NCBI RefSeq assembly: GCF_024347595.1
Contig: NZ_AP025506.1
Span: 806,001-870,000 of the forward strand
DNA: 64,000 bases
DNA from: Vibrio pomeroyi
GTDB lineage: Bacteria; Pseudomonadota; Gammaproteobacteria; Enterobacterales; Vibrionaceae
Direction: 5' to 3'
Position numbers and translations under genes: made by a program. The notes under the pieces are model-generated. The model worked only from the letters and a program-made list of their open reading frames with translations. It had not been told where the DNA came from and made no database searches. This document shows, piece by piece, positions 8,964 to 19,087 of the stretch. Each line of letters starts with the position of its first letter. Position 1 is the stretch's first letter.

Positions 8964-10052
8964 ATGAAAGCCTCGATTCTAGTAAAGCTTGAAACACTTG
9001 TTGAACGCTATGAAGAAGTTCAACATCTACTTGGTGATCCAGATGTAATCGGGAATCAAGACAAATTCCGTGCACTTTCAAAAGAGTACTCTCAACTTGA
9101 AGAAGTGACAGCTTGCTTCCAGTCATACCAGCAAGCTAAAGAAGATCTAGAAGCTGCTGAAGAGATGGCAAACGAAGACGACGCAGAAATGCGTGAAATG
9201 GCTCAAGATGAAATCAAAGATGCGAAAGCAGCGATTGAGCGTCTGACTGATGAGCTACAGATTCTTCTTATTCCAAAAGATCCAAACGATGAGCGTAACT
9301 GTTTCCTAGAAATCCGCGCAGGCGCGGGTGGTGATGAAGCAGGTATCTTTGCTGGTAACCTTTTCCGTATGTACTCTAAGTTTGCAGAGAAGAAAGGCTG
9401 GCGCGTTGAAGTAATGAGCAGCAATGACTCAGAACAAGGCGGCTACAAAGAGATGATCGCTAAGATCAGTGGCGACAGTGTTTACGGTACAATGAAATTT
9501 GAATCAGGTGGTCACCGTGTACAACGTGTGCCTGAGACAGAATCTCAAGGTCGTGTTCACACATCTGCATGTACTGTTGCTGTTATGCCTGAGATCCCAG
9601 AAGCGGATCTTCCAGAAATCAAAGCGGGCGATCTTAAGATTGATACCTTCCGTGCATCAGGCGCGGGTGGTCAGCACGTTAACACCACGGATTCAGCAAT
9701 CCGTATTACTCACTTACCAACAGGTACAGTAGTAGAGTGTCAAGACGAGCGTTCTCAGCATAAAAACAAAGCGAAAGCGATGGCAGTTCTTGCGGCTCGT
9801 ATCGTTCAAGCTGAAGAAGAGCGTCGTGCGGCAGCAATCTCTGACACACGTCGTAACCTACTAGGTTCAGGTGACCGTAGTGACCGTATCCGTACGTACA
9901 ACTACCCACAAGGCCGTGTTTCTGACCACCGCATCAACTTAACTATCTACCGTCTGAACGAAGTTCTGGAAGGTGATATGCAAAGTCTGCTTGATCCTGT
10001 TCTACAAGAACACCAAGCTGACCAACTTGCAGCATTGGCAGAAAATAACTAA
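8964..10052 (+). CDS. prfA: Peptide chain release factor 1
   Basis: 362 residues. Terminates translation at UAA and UAG. The GGQ motif, which triggers peptidyl-tRNA hydrolysis, is in [16 protein letters not shown]. The stop-codon-reading tripeptide that is P-x-T in RF1 reads PET in [14 protein letters not shown], whereas E. coli has PAT; the first and third residues that matter are kept. An intact in-frame gene with no shift site. The next gene, prmC, encodes the methylase that modifies this GGQ glutamine. Confidence 0.97.
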   Translation: MKASILVKLETLVERYEEVQHLLGDPDVIGNQDKFRALSKEYSQLEEVTACFQSYQQAKEDLEAAEEMANEDDAEMREMAQDEIKDAKAAIERLTDELQILLIPKDPNDERNCFLEIRAGAGGDEAGIFAGNLFRMYSKFAEKKGWRVEVMSSNDSEQGGYKEMIAKISGDSVYGTMKFESGGHRVQRVPETESQGRVHTSACTVAVMPEIPEADLPEIKAGDLKIDTFRASGAGGQHVNTTDSAIRITHLPTGTVVECQDERSQHKNKAKAMAVLAARIVQAEEERRAAAISDTRRNLLGSGDRSDRIRTYNYPQGRVSDHRINLTIYRLNEVLEGDMQSLLDPVLQEHQADQLAALAENN

Positions 10053-10056
10053 CGAT

Positions 10057-10929
10057 ATGCAGTCTGCTTATACGGTTGAAAGTGCATTAAAAGCAGCAAT
10101 CGTGCAGCTACAAGAGGGCGATAACACATCGCCCTCGATTGATGCTGCGGTACTGCTATGTCACGCCTTAGACAAACCAAGATCTTACCTACTTACTTGG
10201 CCTGAGAAGCACCTCACCTCAGAACAAGAATCTGAATTCAATACCCTACTAAAACGTCGTTTAACCGGTGAGCCAGTGGCTTACATTGTTGGTGAGCGAG
10301 AGTTTTGGTCATTGCCGTTAAAAGTTTCTCCTTCTACCTTAATCCCTCGTCCAGACACTGAACGTTTGGTTGAAGTGGCTTTGGATAAAACCTATGGCAA
10401 ACAAGGTGCGATTCTAGATTTGGGGACGGGTACAGGTGCGATCGCATTGGCGCTAGCGTCTGAAATGCCAAACCGCTCTGTGACGGGTATTGATCTGCGC
10501 CCTGAAGCTCAAGAGCTTGCGACAGAAAATGCGAAGTGCTTAAACATCACCAACGCAACATTTTTACATGGCAGTTGGTTTGATCCTTTAAGCGAGCTAG
10601 CTTCTGATGGCAACGATACCAAGTTCTCTTTAATTGTCTCTAACCCACCTTATATTGAGAAAGATGACCCTCATTTATCTCAAGGGGATGTGCGTTTCGA
10701 GCCAATTACCGCATTGGTTGCTGAAGAGAAAGGATTGGCTGACATTCGATACATTTCTGAAAATGCACGTGGCTTTTTGGAAAATGAAGGCTGGTTGGCG
10801 TTTGAACACGGTTACGACCAAGGCTTGGCGGTACGTGAGATAATGCAGGCGCTCGGTTATCTCGATGTTGTCACAGAGAAAGATTACGGTGGTAATGACC
10901 GAGTGACATTGGGTCGTTACTGTTCATAG
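10057..10929 (+). CDS. prmC: Release factor glutamine N5-methyltransferase
   Basis: 290 residues from the ATG at 10057, five bases after prfA stops; an upstream in-frame start inside prfA is rejected. Methylates the GGQ glutamine of RF1 and RF2 using SAM. The SAM-binding motif ILDLGTGTGAIALAL and the diagnostic catalytic SNPPYIEKDD are present, and the N-terminal release-factor-binding helix bundle precedes the EREFWSLPLKVSPSTLIPRPDTE block. Coupled to its substrate gene prfA. Confidence 0.97.
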   Translation: MQSAYTVESALKAAIVQLQEGDNTSPSIDAAVLLCHALDKPRSYLLTWPEKHLTSEQESEFNTLLKRRLTGEPVAYIVGEREFWSLPLKVSPSTLIPRPDTERLVEVALDKTYGKQGAILDLGTGTGAIALALASEMPNRSVTGIDLRPEAQELATENAKCLNITNATFLHGSWFDPLSELASDGNDTKFSLIVSNPPYIEKDDPHLSQGDVRFEPITALVAEEKGLADIRYISENARGFLENEGWLAFEHGYDQGLAVREIMQALGYLDVVTEKDYGGNDRVTLGRYCS

Positions 10930-11133
10930 GTCGTGACTGCTCATAGATAGCGACTGTCCATCGGCTGCGGTTAATCATCTTGTGAGCAATAGATGATGAA
11001 CTTGCTAAATTTATACCTTTAACTCGACAATACATTTCACTCGGTGATGCATTTAACGCAGAAATACAGAGCATTAACGGGTATTGTGTGGCTCGTGTTA
11101 ACGAAAGCACATATAAAAATATAAAGGAATATC

Positions 11134-11517
11134 ATGTACGAAGGTTTAAAACATTTTCACTTACTAACGATTGCGATAAGCGCACTGCTGCTTTCGATTC
11201 GTTTCGCTCTTATGATGGCTAACTCTCCGAAGCTTAAGCATCCTTTCTTGCAGCGTTTTCCTCATATCAATGACTCGTTGCTACTGCTATCGGGTATTGG
11301 TTTGATTTTTATCACTGGCTTTATTCCATTTACACCGGCAGCTCCATGGTTAACCGAAAAACTAACCTGTGTTATGGCTTACATCGCATTGGGTTTCTTT
11401 GCGCTTAAGTTAGGTAAAAACAAGCTATTGAGAGTTTTCTCTTTCTTCGGTGCACTTGGCTGGTTAGCGATGGCAGGCAAAATCGCAATGACGAAGACAC
11501 CAACATTTTTCGGTTAA
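11134..11517 (+). CDS. sirB2: SirB2-family inner-membrane protein
   Basis: 127 residues with four predicted membrane segments (about 9-27, 45-65, 74-92, 98-114) and a conserved N-terminal KHFHLLT. Family function is not established; the name comes from a Salmonella invasion-gene screen. It sits between prmC and sirB1 in the conserved order that ends in kdsA. A 204-base gap separates it from prmC, with no clear gene in it, so a separate promoter is possible. Confidence 0.85.
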   Translation: MYEGLKHFHLLTIAISALLLSIRFALMMANSPKLKHPFLQRFPHINDSLLLLSGIGLIFITGFIPFTPAAPWLTEKLTCVMAYIALGFFALKLGKNKLLRVFSFFGALGWLAMAGKIAMTKTPTFFG

Positions 11518-11545
11518 TTATCTCCTTATTTTCGGTTAACTATCT

Positions 11546-12355
11546 ATGTACGAATTTTTTGATGAAGACTTTGACCAGCTAGAATTAGCTGAAGGTGCAT
11601 TGATCTTAAATAAAGCGATTAACTCAGAAACTCAAGACAGCTGGGCTGAGCAAGAGCTAGCAAGATTGTTTAAAGAAGCTGAATTTGCTTTGGTTCATGA
11701 AACCGACGAACAGCAGAAGTTTGAGTCTTTTATTCGACTATTCTTCTATGAGTGGGGCTTCGCTGGCGATAAAGATGCGTACTTCTCTTCAGAAAACGCA
11801 TTCATTGATAAAGTGCTTGAGAGAAAGAAAGGCATTCCAGTAAGCCTTGGCGCGATCTTTCTTTTTTTAGGTCGCAAGCTAGGCTTTCCTGTAGAAGGAG
11901 TCTCTTTCCCGACTCAGTTTCTGCTTAAAGTCAGTTGGTACGGGCAAGCTGCTGTCTATATTAACCCTTACAACGGTGAGTATGTTGGCGAGCAAACCTT
12001 GCGTGCATGGCTGATTGGACATGATGGTCCATTAGCTAAGCTTAAAGCGGAGCATTTAGAAGTGGCCGACCACCCAACCATTATTGGTAAGTGGCTAGCA
12101 CTGCTTAAGAGTGCACTGCTAAGAGAAGAGCGTTATACGCTTGCATTGAAATGTACTGACCTAGCATTAACGTTTGTACCGGATGACCCGTATGAAATCC
12201 GCGATCGTGGCTTTATTTATCAACAGCTAGATTGCCACCAAGTAGCAGCAACGGATTATCAATACTTTATCGACCAATGCCCAGATGACCCTGCATCTGA
12301 GTTACTGAAATCTCAAGTGAACGTCATGAACGAAAAGACAGTGGTCGTTCACTAA
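11546..12355 (+). CDS. sirB1: SirB1-family protein (transglutaminase-like and TPR-like)
   Basis: 269 residues. The block VLERKKGIPVSLGAIFLFLGRKLGFPVEGVSFPTQFLLK is the SirB1 hallmark, related to the transglutaminase-like fold, and is followed by a tetratricopeptide-like helical C-terminus (RYTLALKCTDLALTFVPDDP). No enzymatic activity is known for the family. 28 bases after sirB2 and 22 before kdsA, so co-transcription is likely. Confidence 0.88.
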   Translation: MYEFFDEDFDQLELAEGALILNKAINSETQDSWAEQELARLFKEAEFALVHETDEQQKFESFIRLFFYEWGFAGDKDAYFSSENAFIDKVLERKKGIPVSLGAIFLFLGRKLGFPVEGVSFPTQFLLKVSWYGQAAVYINPYNGEYVGEQTLRAWLIGHDGPLAKLKAEHLEVADHPTIIGKWLALLKSALLREERYTLALKCTDLALTFVPDDPYEIRDRGFIYQQLDCHQVAATDYQYFIDQCPDDPASELLKSQVNVMNEKTVVVH

Positions 12356-12362
12356 TTAATAA

Positions 12363-13232
<870 letters not shown>

Positions 13233-13251
13233 TCGAATTTCAAAGTATCAA

Positions 13252-13278
13252 GAGCCGGCATAAGTGCCGGCTTTTTTG
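13252..13278 (+). terminator. Terminator after kdsA
   Basis: Stem GCCGGCA / TGCCGGC with a TAAG loop, followed by six T, 20 bases past the kdsA stop. Confidence 0.9.
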
Positions 13279-13689
13279 TACCTATTGTAAAATGAGCTAC
13301 AGGTATTTCGACATGTTTACACCAAGTTAATGCATGCTTTGAGATGTTATAACGTATCATTCAAGGCTTTGATTAATAAAATAAATTTAACGAGGGTCAC
13401 TTAATTGGGGCGTTGAATTGAGTAAATCACAAATAATCTAAAAAATTATGAAAACGTTTGCCTGTGATCACTTATTTGCTCAAATGCAACTTTGTCGCTT
13501 TGTTACACACTCGATAGCGGATTAAGGTGATCTATCCTACATAAATATGAAATCACTCTGTTAGGTTTACTGTCTTAATTTAAACTACTTCAAGTTTTAC
13601 CATTCTCTAACGATGTTTCTTAAGTAGACATTGGCTAAATGAGAGCGGTTGAAGCAGTGGATTCCCCTAAAAAGTTCAAAGGTATGACA
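13279..13689. other. AT-rich intergenic region upstream of the 5'-nucleotidase
   Basis: About 410 bases with no credible gene. It presumably holds the promoter of the nucleotidase gene. A self-complementary TGTGATCAC occurs near 13464 but is not a full CRP site. No repeat or RNA structure was recognised. Confidence 0.6.
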
Positions 13690-15351
13690 ATGAAGCAACG
13701 CCTTATTCTAAAGACAGCACTAAGTGCTGCAATCCTAGCTACTTTAGCTGGTTGTGCGTCTCAATCGACCCATGATTGGAACCAAGACGAAACTTACAAG
13801 CTAACTATTCTTCACACTAACGACAACCATGGTCGTTTCTGGCAGAACAAATACGGCGAATACGGCATGTCTGCGCGTAAAACGCTAATTGATCAACTTC
13901 GTGCGGAAGTTGAAGCAGAAGGCGGTAGCGTGTTGCTTCTATCTGGCGGTGACATCAACACAGGTGTGCCAGAGTCAGATCTTCAGGATGCTGAACCTGA
14001 TTTCAAAGGTATGAACAAGATTGGTTACGATGCAATGGCATTGGGTAACCACGAGTTTGATAACTCACTAGACGTATTACAAAAGCAGATCGATTGGGCT
14101 AATTTCCCAATGCTGTCTGCAAACATCTACGATAAAGCGACAGGTGAGCGCAAGTTCCAAGCTTACGAGATGTTCGAAAAGCAAGGCATCAAGATTGCGG
14201 TTATTGGTTTAACAACTGAAGATACCCAAAAGATTGGTAACCCTGAGTTCATCGCTGGTATCGATTTCCGTGACCCTAAAGAAGAAGCGAAGCAACTGAT
14301 CGCTGAACTTCAAGAAACAGAAAAACCAGATCTTATCTTCGCAGTGACTCACATGGGCCACTACGAAAATGGTCAGCGTGGCGTTAACGCACCGGGTGAT
14401 GTGGCATTAGCACGTTACCTAGATGAAGGTGATCTAGACATGATCGTTGGTGGTCACTCTCAAGAGCCTGTATGTATGGAAGGCCCTAACGTTGCGAAGA
14501 AAAACTTCAAGCCGGGTGATGAGTGTAAGCCTGACCTTCAAAACGGTACTTACATCGTTCAAGCTCACGAGTGGGGCAAATACGTAGGTCGTGCTGACTA
14601 CGAATTCCGTAATGGCGAGCTAGAGATGGTGAGCTACAATCTTGTTCCAGTAAACCTTAAGAAAAAAGTTAAGATTGACGGCAAGAAACAGCGTGTCTTT
14701 ATTCAAGATGAAATCGCACAAGACCCAGAACTACTTGAGTTCCTACGTCCTTTCCAAGAGCAAGGCCAAGCGCAGCTAGAAGTTCAAATTGCTGAAACTA
14801 ATGGCAAGCTTGAAGGTGACCGTAACGTTGTTCGTTTCCAACAGACTAACCTAGGTCGTTTAATTGCGACTTCTCACATGGAGCGCGCAAAAGCAGACTT
14901 CGCTGTGATGAACTCGGGTGGTGTACGTGATTCAATTGAAGCCGGTGATGTAACTTACAAAGACGTACTAACAGTACAACCTTTTGCAAACATCCTGACT
15001 TACACAGACATGACGGGTAAAGAAGTTCTAGATTACCTAAATGTAGTTGCGACTAAGCCAATCGATTCTGGTGCTTACGCACAGTTTGCTGGCATCTCAA
15101 TGACGGTAGCAAACGGTGAAGTATCGAATGTATTCATCGGTGGTAAGCAGCTACGTTTAGATGAAACATACCGCTTCACAGTGCCAAGCTTCAACGCTGC
15201 TGGTGGTGACGGTTACCCTAAACTGTCTGACCACCCTGGTTACGTAAACACTGGCTTTGTTGATGCAGAAGTACTGAAAGAGTACCTAGAAGCAAACAGC
15301 CCAGTAGACGTGAACAAGTACGCACCTTCTGGCCAAATGGTTTACAAGTAA
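13690..15351 (+). CDS. nutA: Lipoprotein 5'-nucleotidase / UDP-sugar hydrolase (UshA/NutA type)
   Basis: 553 residues from the ATG at 13690, which has an AAAGGT ribosome site at 13678-13683; earlier in-frame starts lack one. Signal peptide with lipobox LAGC (Cys22). The metallophosphatase domain carries LHTNDNHGR, SGGDINTG, GNHEFDNS, THMGHY and GGHS metal ligands; the C-terminal substrate domain has MNSGGVRDSIEAGDVTY and the FNAAGGDGYP motif. Such enzymes dephosphorylate extracellular nucleotides for purine and phosphate uptake, and in vibrios they are lipoproteins. Confidence 0.92.
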   Translation: MKQRLILKTALSAAILATLAGCASQSTHDWNQDETYKLTILHTNDNHGRFWQNKYGEYGMSARKTLIDQLRAEVEAEGGSVLLLSGGDINTGVPESDLQDAEPDFKGMNKIGYDAMALGNHEFDNSLDVLQKQIDWANFPMLSANIYDKATGERKFQAYEMFEKQGIKIAVIGLTTEDTQKIGNPEFIAGIDFRDPKEEAKQLIAELQETEKPDLIFAVTHMGHYENGQRGVNAPGDVALARYLDEGDLDMIVGGHSQEPVCMEGPNVAKKNFKPGDECKPDLQNGTYIVQAHEWGKYVGRADYEFRNGELEMVSYNLVPVNLKKKVKIDGKKQRVFIQDEIAQDPELLEFLRPFQEQGQAQLEVQIAETNGKLEGDRNVVRFQQTNLGRLIATSHMERAKADFAVMNSGGVRDSIEAGDVTYKDVLTVQPFANILTYTDMTGKEVLDYLNVVATKPIDSGAYAQFAGISMTVANGEVSNVFIGGKQLRLDETYRFTVPSFNAAGGDGYPKLSDHPGYVNTGFVDAEVLKEYLEANSPVDVNKYAPSGQMVYK

Positions 15352-15420
15352 TTGAACCCAATAAATTTAATCACTAGGTGCTGAATTAGATTGACTCTAG
15401 CACCATGATAAATTTAACTA

Positions 15421-15446
15421 AAGCGACGCCCCGGCGTCGCTTTTTG
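15421..15446 (+). terminator. Terminator after the 5'-nucleotidase gene
   Basis: Stem AAGCGACGCC / GGCGTCGCTT with a two-base apex and a T run; about 70 bases past the stop codon and just before ybaK. Confidence 0.85.
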
Positions 15447-15469
15447 TTTATCTATCGTTTGGATTTGTT

Positions 15470-15943
15470 ATGACCCCAGCAATCAATCTCGCCAAGAAAA
15501 AGAAAATCGCTCATAGCGTTCATCAGTATCATCACGATGCCAACAATACCAACTATGGTTTGGAAGCGGTTGAAGCGCTTGGTCAGGATCCTAAACGCGT
15601 GTTCAAAACGCTTTTGTTCTGTTTGAACGGTGTGGCTAAAGACTTGGCTGTGGCGGTTATTCCTGTGGACCAAAAGCTAAACCTAAAACTTGCAGCAAAA
15701 GCAGCGAAAGGTAAAAAAGCAGAGATGGCGAATCCTGAAATTGCACAGAAAACCACGGGTTATGTGGTGGGTGGAATCAGCCCGCTTGGTCAAAAGAAAG
15801 CATTGCCTACCTTTGTACACTCCACTGCGACGGATTTTGAAACGATATGTGTGAGCGCAGGAAAGAGGGGCTTGGAAATCGAGCTAGATCCAAAGGACTT
15901 AGCCATGCTTACCCGAGCTCAATTTACTGATTTGTGTTTGTAA
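15470..15943 (+). CDS. ybaK: Cys-tRNA(Pro) deacylase YbaK/EbsC
   Basis: 157 residues. Trans-editing enzyme that removes cysteine mischarged on tRNA-Pro. Conserved features are VFKTLLF, the invariant lysine in AAKAAKGKKAEMA and TGYVVGGISPLGQKK. Monocistronic, set between two terminators. tRNA-Pro(UGG) lies 2.6 kb downstream, probably by chance. Confidence 0.93.
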   Translation: MTPAINLAKKKKIAHSVHQYHHDANNTNYGLEAVEALGQDPKRVFKTLLFCLNGVAKDLAVAVIPVDQKLNLKLAAKAAKGKKAEMANPEIAQKTTGYVVGGISPLGQKKALPTFVHSTATDFETICVSAGKRGLEIELDPKDLAMLTRAQFTDLCL

Positions 15944-16024
15944 CAGACGGGCGATAATAAAAGCCATTAATCTGTCGAGCTAAATACCGTCTTCGTACGC
16001 AGCTTTGGCTTAGCCAACAACAAA

Positions 16025-16056
16025 AAACGCCCACTAAGATAACCTAGTGGGCGTTT
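16025..16056. terminator. Bidirectional terminator between ybaK and rluF
   Basis: Stem AAACGCCCACTA / TAGTGGGCGTTT with an eight-base loop lies between two convergent genes and has A/T runs at both ends, so it can serve both. Confidence 0.8.
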
Positions 16057-16075
16057 CTGTATTAAAGAGTAAATA

Positions 16076-17209
16076 TTACTTCTTAAGACCTAATGTACCA
16101 CCAACGCGCTTAGGTGCCGGTTTGTTTGGTCTGTTTGAGTCTTGACTACGGTTTGTTGGCTTGCCGCTTCTACGATCGTTGTTATTGCGGTCTGTACGAT
16201 TACGATCCGAACTGCTTCTATCTGAATTAGAACGCTCTGAACGAGAGTTCGATTTCCAGTTCTCGGTATTGCCGCCGCTTTCACTATTCGCTGAGTTACG
16301 ACCACGCTTTGAATTAGGCGCGTGACGGAATTCATCGGCATTGTTACCACGATAAGTACGAGTACGGTTCTCTTTTTGGTTGCGGCGCGCTGTTGAGGTT
16401 TGGTTCTCTTCACGGCTATCAAAAAGTTTAGCGTCTGTCGCTTTGCGAATGCGCTGGCCTTTCGCGTTCATCTTTGACGCATCTTCAGTGCTCACTGAGC
16501 CTTCACACATCGCTAAGATTTCAGTGATCTCTTCGTCGCTCAGGTAGCGCCATTTGCCATTTGGAATGCCCTCTAAAGAGATGTTCATGATACGTACACG
16601 GCGCAGTTTGAAAACTTCATAACCAAGTGCTTCACACATACGACGGATTTGGCGGTTAAGGCCTTGCGTTAGTGTGATTCGGAAAGAGAACTTAGTCTCT
16701 TTCTCTACTTTACATGGCAAAGTCACCGTATCCAGAATAGGAACACCCGCTGCCATTTTCTGTAAGAACTCACCCGTAATCGGCTTGTCGACACGAACCA
16801 CGTACTCTTTTTCGTGGTTGTTACCCGCACGAAGAATCTTGTTTACGATGTCGCCATCATTGGTCAGGAAGATAAGACCATCAGACGGTTTATCAAGGCG
16901 ACCAATTGGGAAAATACGCTTGTGATGACCAATAAAGTCAACGATGTTGCCAGGAATATCTCGCTCAGTCGTACAAGTAATACCGGTCGGCTTATTCAGG
17001 GCAATGTAGATAGGCTTTTCTTTCGAACGAACGGGCTTGTTGTCGATCTCAACGTCATCACCTGGCATTACTTTCGTACCCATCTCTGGGATCTTACCAT
17101 TGATAGTAACTCGGCCAGCATCAATGAGTTTGTCGGCTTCGCGGCGTGAGCAAAAACCAGTTTCACTGATGTACTTATTAAGGCGTTTAGCTTGGGATTC
17201 TTGTGACAT
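16076..17209 (-). CDS. rluF: 23S rRNA pseudouridine synthase RluF with long basic tail
   Basis: 377 residues. S4 RNA-binding domain at about 8-60, then the RsuA/RluB/E/F-type catalytic domain with Asp106 in [20 protein letters not shown] and the C-terminal [17 protein letters not shown] motif. Similarity runs along E. coli RluF, which modifies U2604 (and U2605) of 23S rRNA. After about residue 240 the chain becomes a 130-residue low-complexity tail rich in Asn, Arg, Ser and Asp, much longer than the E. coli tail, ending in [12 protein letters not shown]. The tail probably binds RNA non-specifically. Own transcription unit. Confidence 0.9.
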   Translation of the reverse strand: MSQESQAKRLNKYISETGFCSRREADKLIDAGRVTINGKIPEMGTKVMPGDDVEIDNKPVRSKEKPIYIALNKPTGITCTTERDIPGNIVDFIGHHKRIFPIGRLDKPSDGLIFLTNDGDIVNKILRAGNNHEKEYVVRVDKPITGEFLQKMAAGVPILDTVTLPCKVEKETKFSFRITLTQGLNRQIRRMCEALGYEVFKLRRVRIMNISLEGIPNGKWRYLSDEEITEILAMCEGSVSTEDASKMNAKGQRIRKATDAKLFDSREENQTSTARRNQKENRTRTYRGNNADEFRHAPNSKRGRNSANSESGGNTENWKSNSRSERSNSDRSSSDRNRTDRNNNDRRSGKPTNRSQDSNRPNKPAPKRVGGTLGLKK

Positions 17210-17400
17210 GATATTCTCTTAGCGTTTCACAACGGAAATATAGATAAACAAAAAGCAACTACAGGGCAGTTGCTTTACGTTTGAATTTGTTAACTGACGA
17301 CAATTTTAGCACCTAGTGTCTACTTCGGCACTAAATATCTATTGTCTAGCAAATTGGAGTGACAATGAGCGTGTCGTCGAGGCTATCAATACAACTGGTA

Positions 17401-17982
17401 CTAACTTGATCGCTTCTGGTGTCGTTCTCTGTTTTCGAGTTTTTTGTCATTACTCTTTCTCAACATGACGTAGACCGCGCCTGTTCCACCATGAAATTGT
17501 TGCGCCGAATGCACACACTGGACATCGTTAATTTGAGTCAACCAGTTGGCAACATAGCTTTTCATCATTGCGGGTGGATTCGAACGTTCACCTTTGCCAT
17601 GAACAATGATGACGGTACGAACATCCATCCTTAAACATTGACGTAAAAATGAGAGCACTTCATTACGTGCGTCTTTGAGTGTTTTTCTATGCAGGTCAAG
17701 CTTGGCTTGAATAGGGTACTTACCTAGACGTAGCTTTTTGTATACGCCTTCCTGAACGCCATCTTTCTTATAAGCGATAACATCATCTGGCTTCACCATC
17801 GGAGAGTAGTCGAGCGAGAGGTAATCTTTCTCGTCATCAGACAGCCACATTGCGGCTTCACGCTTGGCTAGGTGAGATTCCGTTACGCGGTGTACTTTCT
17901 GGTGTTCAGCGGTGTCGTGGTCGATACGTTTCACATCGCCCATCATTTCTTGGAATAAATCTAAATCGTCATCATGAGACAT
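17401..17982 (-). CDS. ydaL: Smr-domain protein, YdaL type
   Basis: 193 residues from the second ATG (17982), nine bases after a GAG; the first ATG at 17991 has no room for a ribosome site. The Smr domain has LDLHRKTLKDARNEVLSFL, the IIVHGKGERSNP motif and the C-terminal FHGGTGAVYVMLR. The chain resembles E. coli YdaL throughout, including the ending ENRERHQKRS, rather than SmrB, the ribosome-collision nuclease. Smr domains are nucleic-acid endonucleases in several families; the role of YdaL is unsettled. Monocistronic by context. Confidence 0.85.
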   Translation of the reverse strand: MSHDDDLDLFQEMMGDVKRIDHDTAEHQKVHRVTESHLAKREAAMWLSDDEKDYLSLDYSPMVKPDDVIAYKKDGVQEGVYKKLRLGKYPIQAKLDLHRKTLKDARNEVLSFLRQCLRMDVRTVIIVHGKGERSNPPAMMKSYVANWLTQINDVQCVHSAQQFHGGTGAVYVMLRKSNDKKLENRERHQKRSS

Positions 17983-18043
17983 AGTGTGCATCTCAAGTTA
18001 GAGAAGGATAGGTTAAGTATACCTAAGTTGGGGCTGGGTTTAA

Positions 18044-18084
18044 AAATGAAAAAACCGGAGGAGACAAGAGAAGTCAGCTCCGGT
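18044..18084 (-). terminator. Terminator after the DUF3149 gene
   Basis: On the reverse strand CACCGGAG pairs with CTCCGGT across an 17-base loop, followed by TTTTTTCATTTTT. It lies 70 bases past the small gene's stop. Confidence 0.7.
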
Positions 18085-18153
18085 GCAAAGCGTTTTAACG
18101 TTTACTTATCAAGTAAATGATACTTAACAGCAAATGATTTAGGCTGAGCGACT

Positions 18154-18294
18154 CTAGTGAGGAGATTTGTCAGTCATAACTTTGTAGATGAAGAAGCCTC
18201 CATAAAACATCATGAGACCCAGAGCCCCGAAGATTACTATCATTGATGATAGTCCCACCGCATTACCAAATAGGAGATCTAGCCAAAAGTCCAT
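18154..18294 (-). CDS. Small DUF3149 single-span membrane protein
   Basis: 46 residues beginning MDFWLDLLFGNAVGLSSM. One hydrophobic helix spans about residues 13-39, followed by a short polar tail KVMTDKSPH. The ATG at 18294 is preceded by a good TTTGAGGT ribosome site, and a terminator follows. The sequence fits the DUF3149 family of tiny proteobacterial membrane proteins, whose function is not known. It has its own terminator and is likely a real, separately transcribed gene. Confidence 0.8.
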   Translation of the reverse strand: MDFWLDLLFGNAVGLSSMIVIFGALGLMMFYGGFFIYKVMTDKSPH

Positions 18295-18484
18295 GTGTAT
18301 ACCTCAAAGTTATATGACATGGGTTAGTGTATTAACAAGCATTATCAATTCACTGATCTGGATCAATCCTGTTTCATAAGTTAAATACTTGTTGGTAACT
18401 GTGTGTTTTTCGTCACATCATGCTCGTTGTTGTATGTCTTTTGTTCGAACGATTCAAAATCGCAATAAATATGAGAAAAAGCCC

Positions 18485-18512
18485 TTGCGGATAAATTCAG
18501 AACCCGTATTAT
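18485..18512 (+). promoter_or_regulatory. Probable promoter of tRNA-Pro
   Basis: TTGCGG (18485-18490) and TATTAT (18507-18512) are 16 bases apart, followed by ACGCTCC, a GC-rich start region. The -10 ends 37 bases before the tRNA. Spacing is one short of ideal. Confidence 0.55.
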
Positions 18513-18549
18513 ACGCTCCATCGACAGGCAATGAGCCAGTTAGATATCT

Positions 18550-18626
<77 letters not shown>

Positions 18627-18636
18627 CATTAAAGAA

Positions 18637-18665
18637 AGCCGTAGCAGAAATGCTACGGCTTTTTT
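18637..18665 (+). terminator. Terminator of tRNA-Pro
   Basis: Stem AGCCGTAGCA / TGCTACGGCT with GAAA loop and T run, 10 bases after the CCA end. Confidence 0.9.
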
Positions 18666-19036
18666 GCATTTGAACGTTTCGTTTTGGTTTGGAACTCAAG
18701 TGGGGTTCGCCTGATGTTCAAAATAAGCTCTTCAACGACCACATTTAGGAAGCCTGCTCAATGAGCAGGCTTTCGTCGTTTTGAGCTATTGTAAATGGGA
18801 TTCGAACTAGACTAGGGTTCGCTTGATGTTCGAAATAAGCTCTTCACCAACCACATTAAAGAAAGCTGTAGCACTCTTTGTAATAGAAGGGGCTACGGCT
18901 TTTTTGCATTTGAACGTTTCGTTTTGGTTTGGAACTCAAGTGGGGTTCGCCTGATATTAAAAATAAGCTCTTCACCGGCCGCATTAAAGAAAGCCGTAGC
19001 ACTCTTTGTAATAGAAAGTGCTACGGCTTTTTATAT
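18651..19036 (+). repeat. Decayed tandem repeats of the tRNA-Pro 3' end and terminator
   Basis: Three further copies of a CTCTTCACCGACCACATTAAAG-like element occur at about 18728, 18839 and 18967, each followed by a terminator-like hairpin (stems AAGCCTGCTC, AGCTGTAGC, AGCCGTAGCAC). Each is preceded by a GGTTCG T-arm remnant. The 55 bases at 18661-18715 recur exactly at 18901-18955, a 240-base period. No full tRNA body remains in any copy, and no protein gene lies in this stretch. This could be a collapsed tRNA tandem array or repeated attachment scars. Confidence 0.75.
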
Positions 19037-19087
19037 TCTAGGACAGTGTCGGTCACCTATCATCGTCAGTTGAGTCTAAGCCTAGTC

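Noticed and set aside
9703..9909. Reverse-strand frame inside prfA
   Set aside because: Lies wholly within the strongly conserved prfA frame and has no independent support.
10930..11133. Possible gene between prmC and sirB2
   Set aside because: The 204-base gap has only frames that run into neighbours on the opposite strand, with no ribosome site.
13464..13480. CRP site before the 5'-nucleotidase
   Set aside because: TGTGATCAC is a short palindrome without the N6 spacing; only one half-site fits.
16090..16422. 110-residue frame inside rluF
   Set aside because: It is a frame shadow of the low-complexity RluF tail; composition (Arg, Val, Thr, Gln runs) is an artefact of the tail's codons.
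17401..17982. SmrB ribosome-collision nuclease
   Set aside because: The Smr domain context and C-terminus follow E. coli YdaL, not SmrB.
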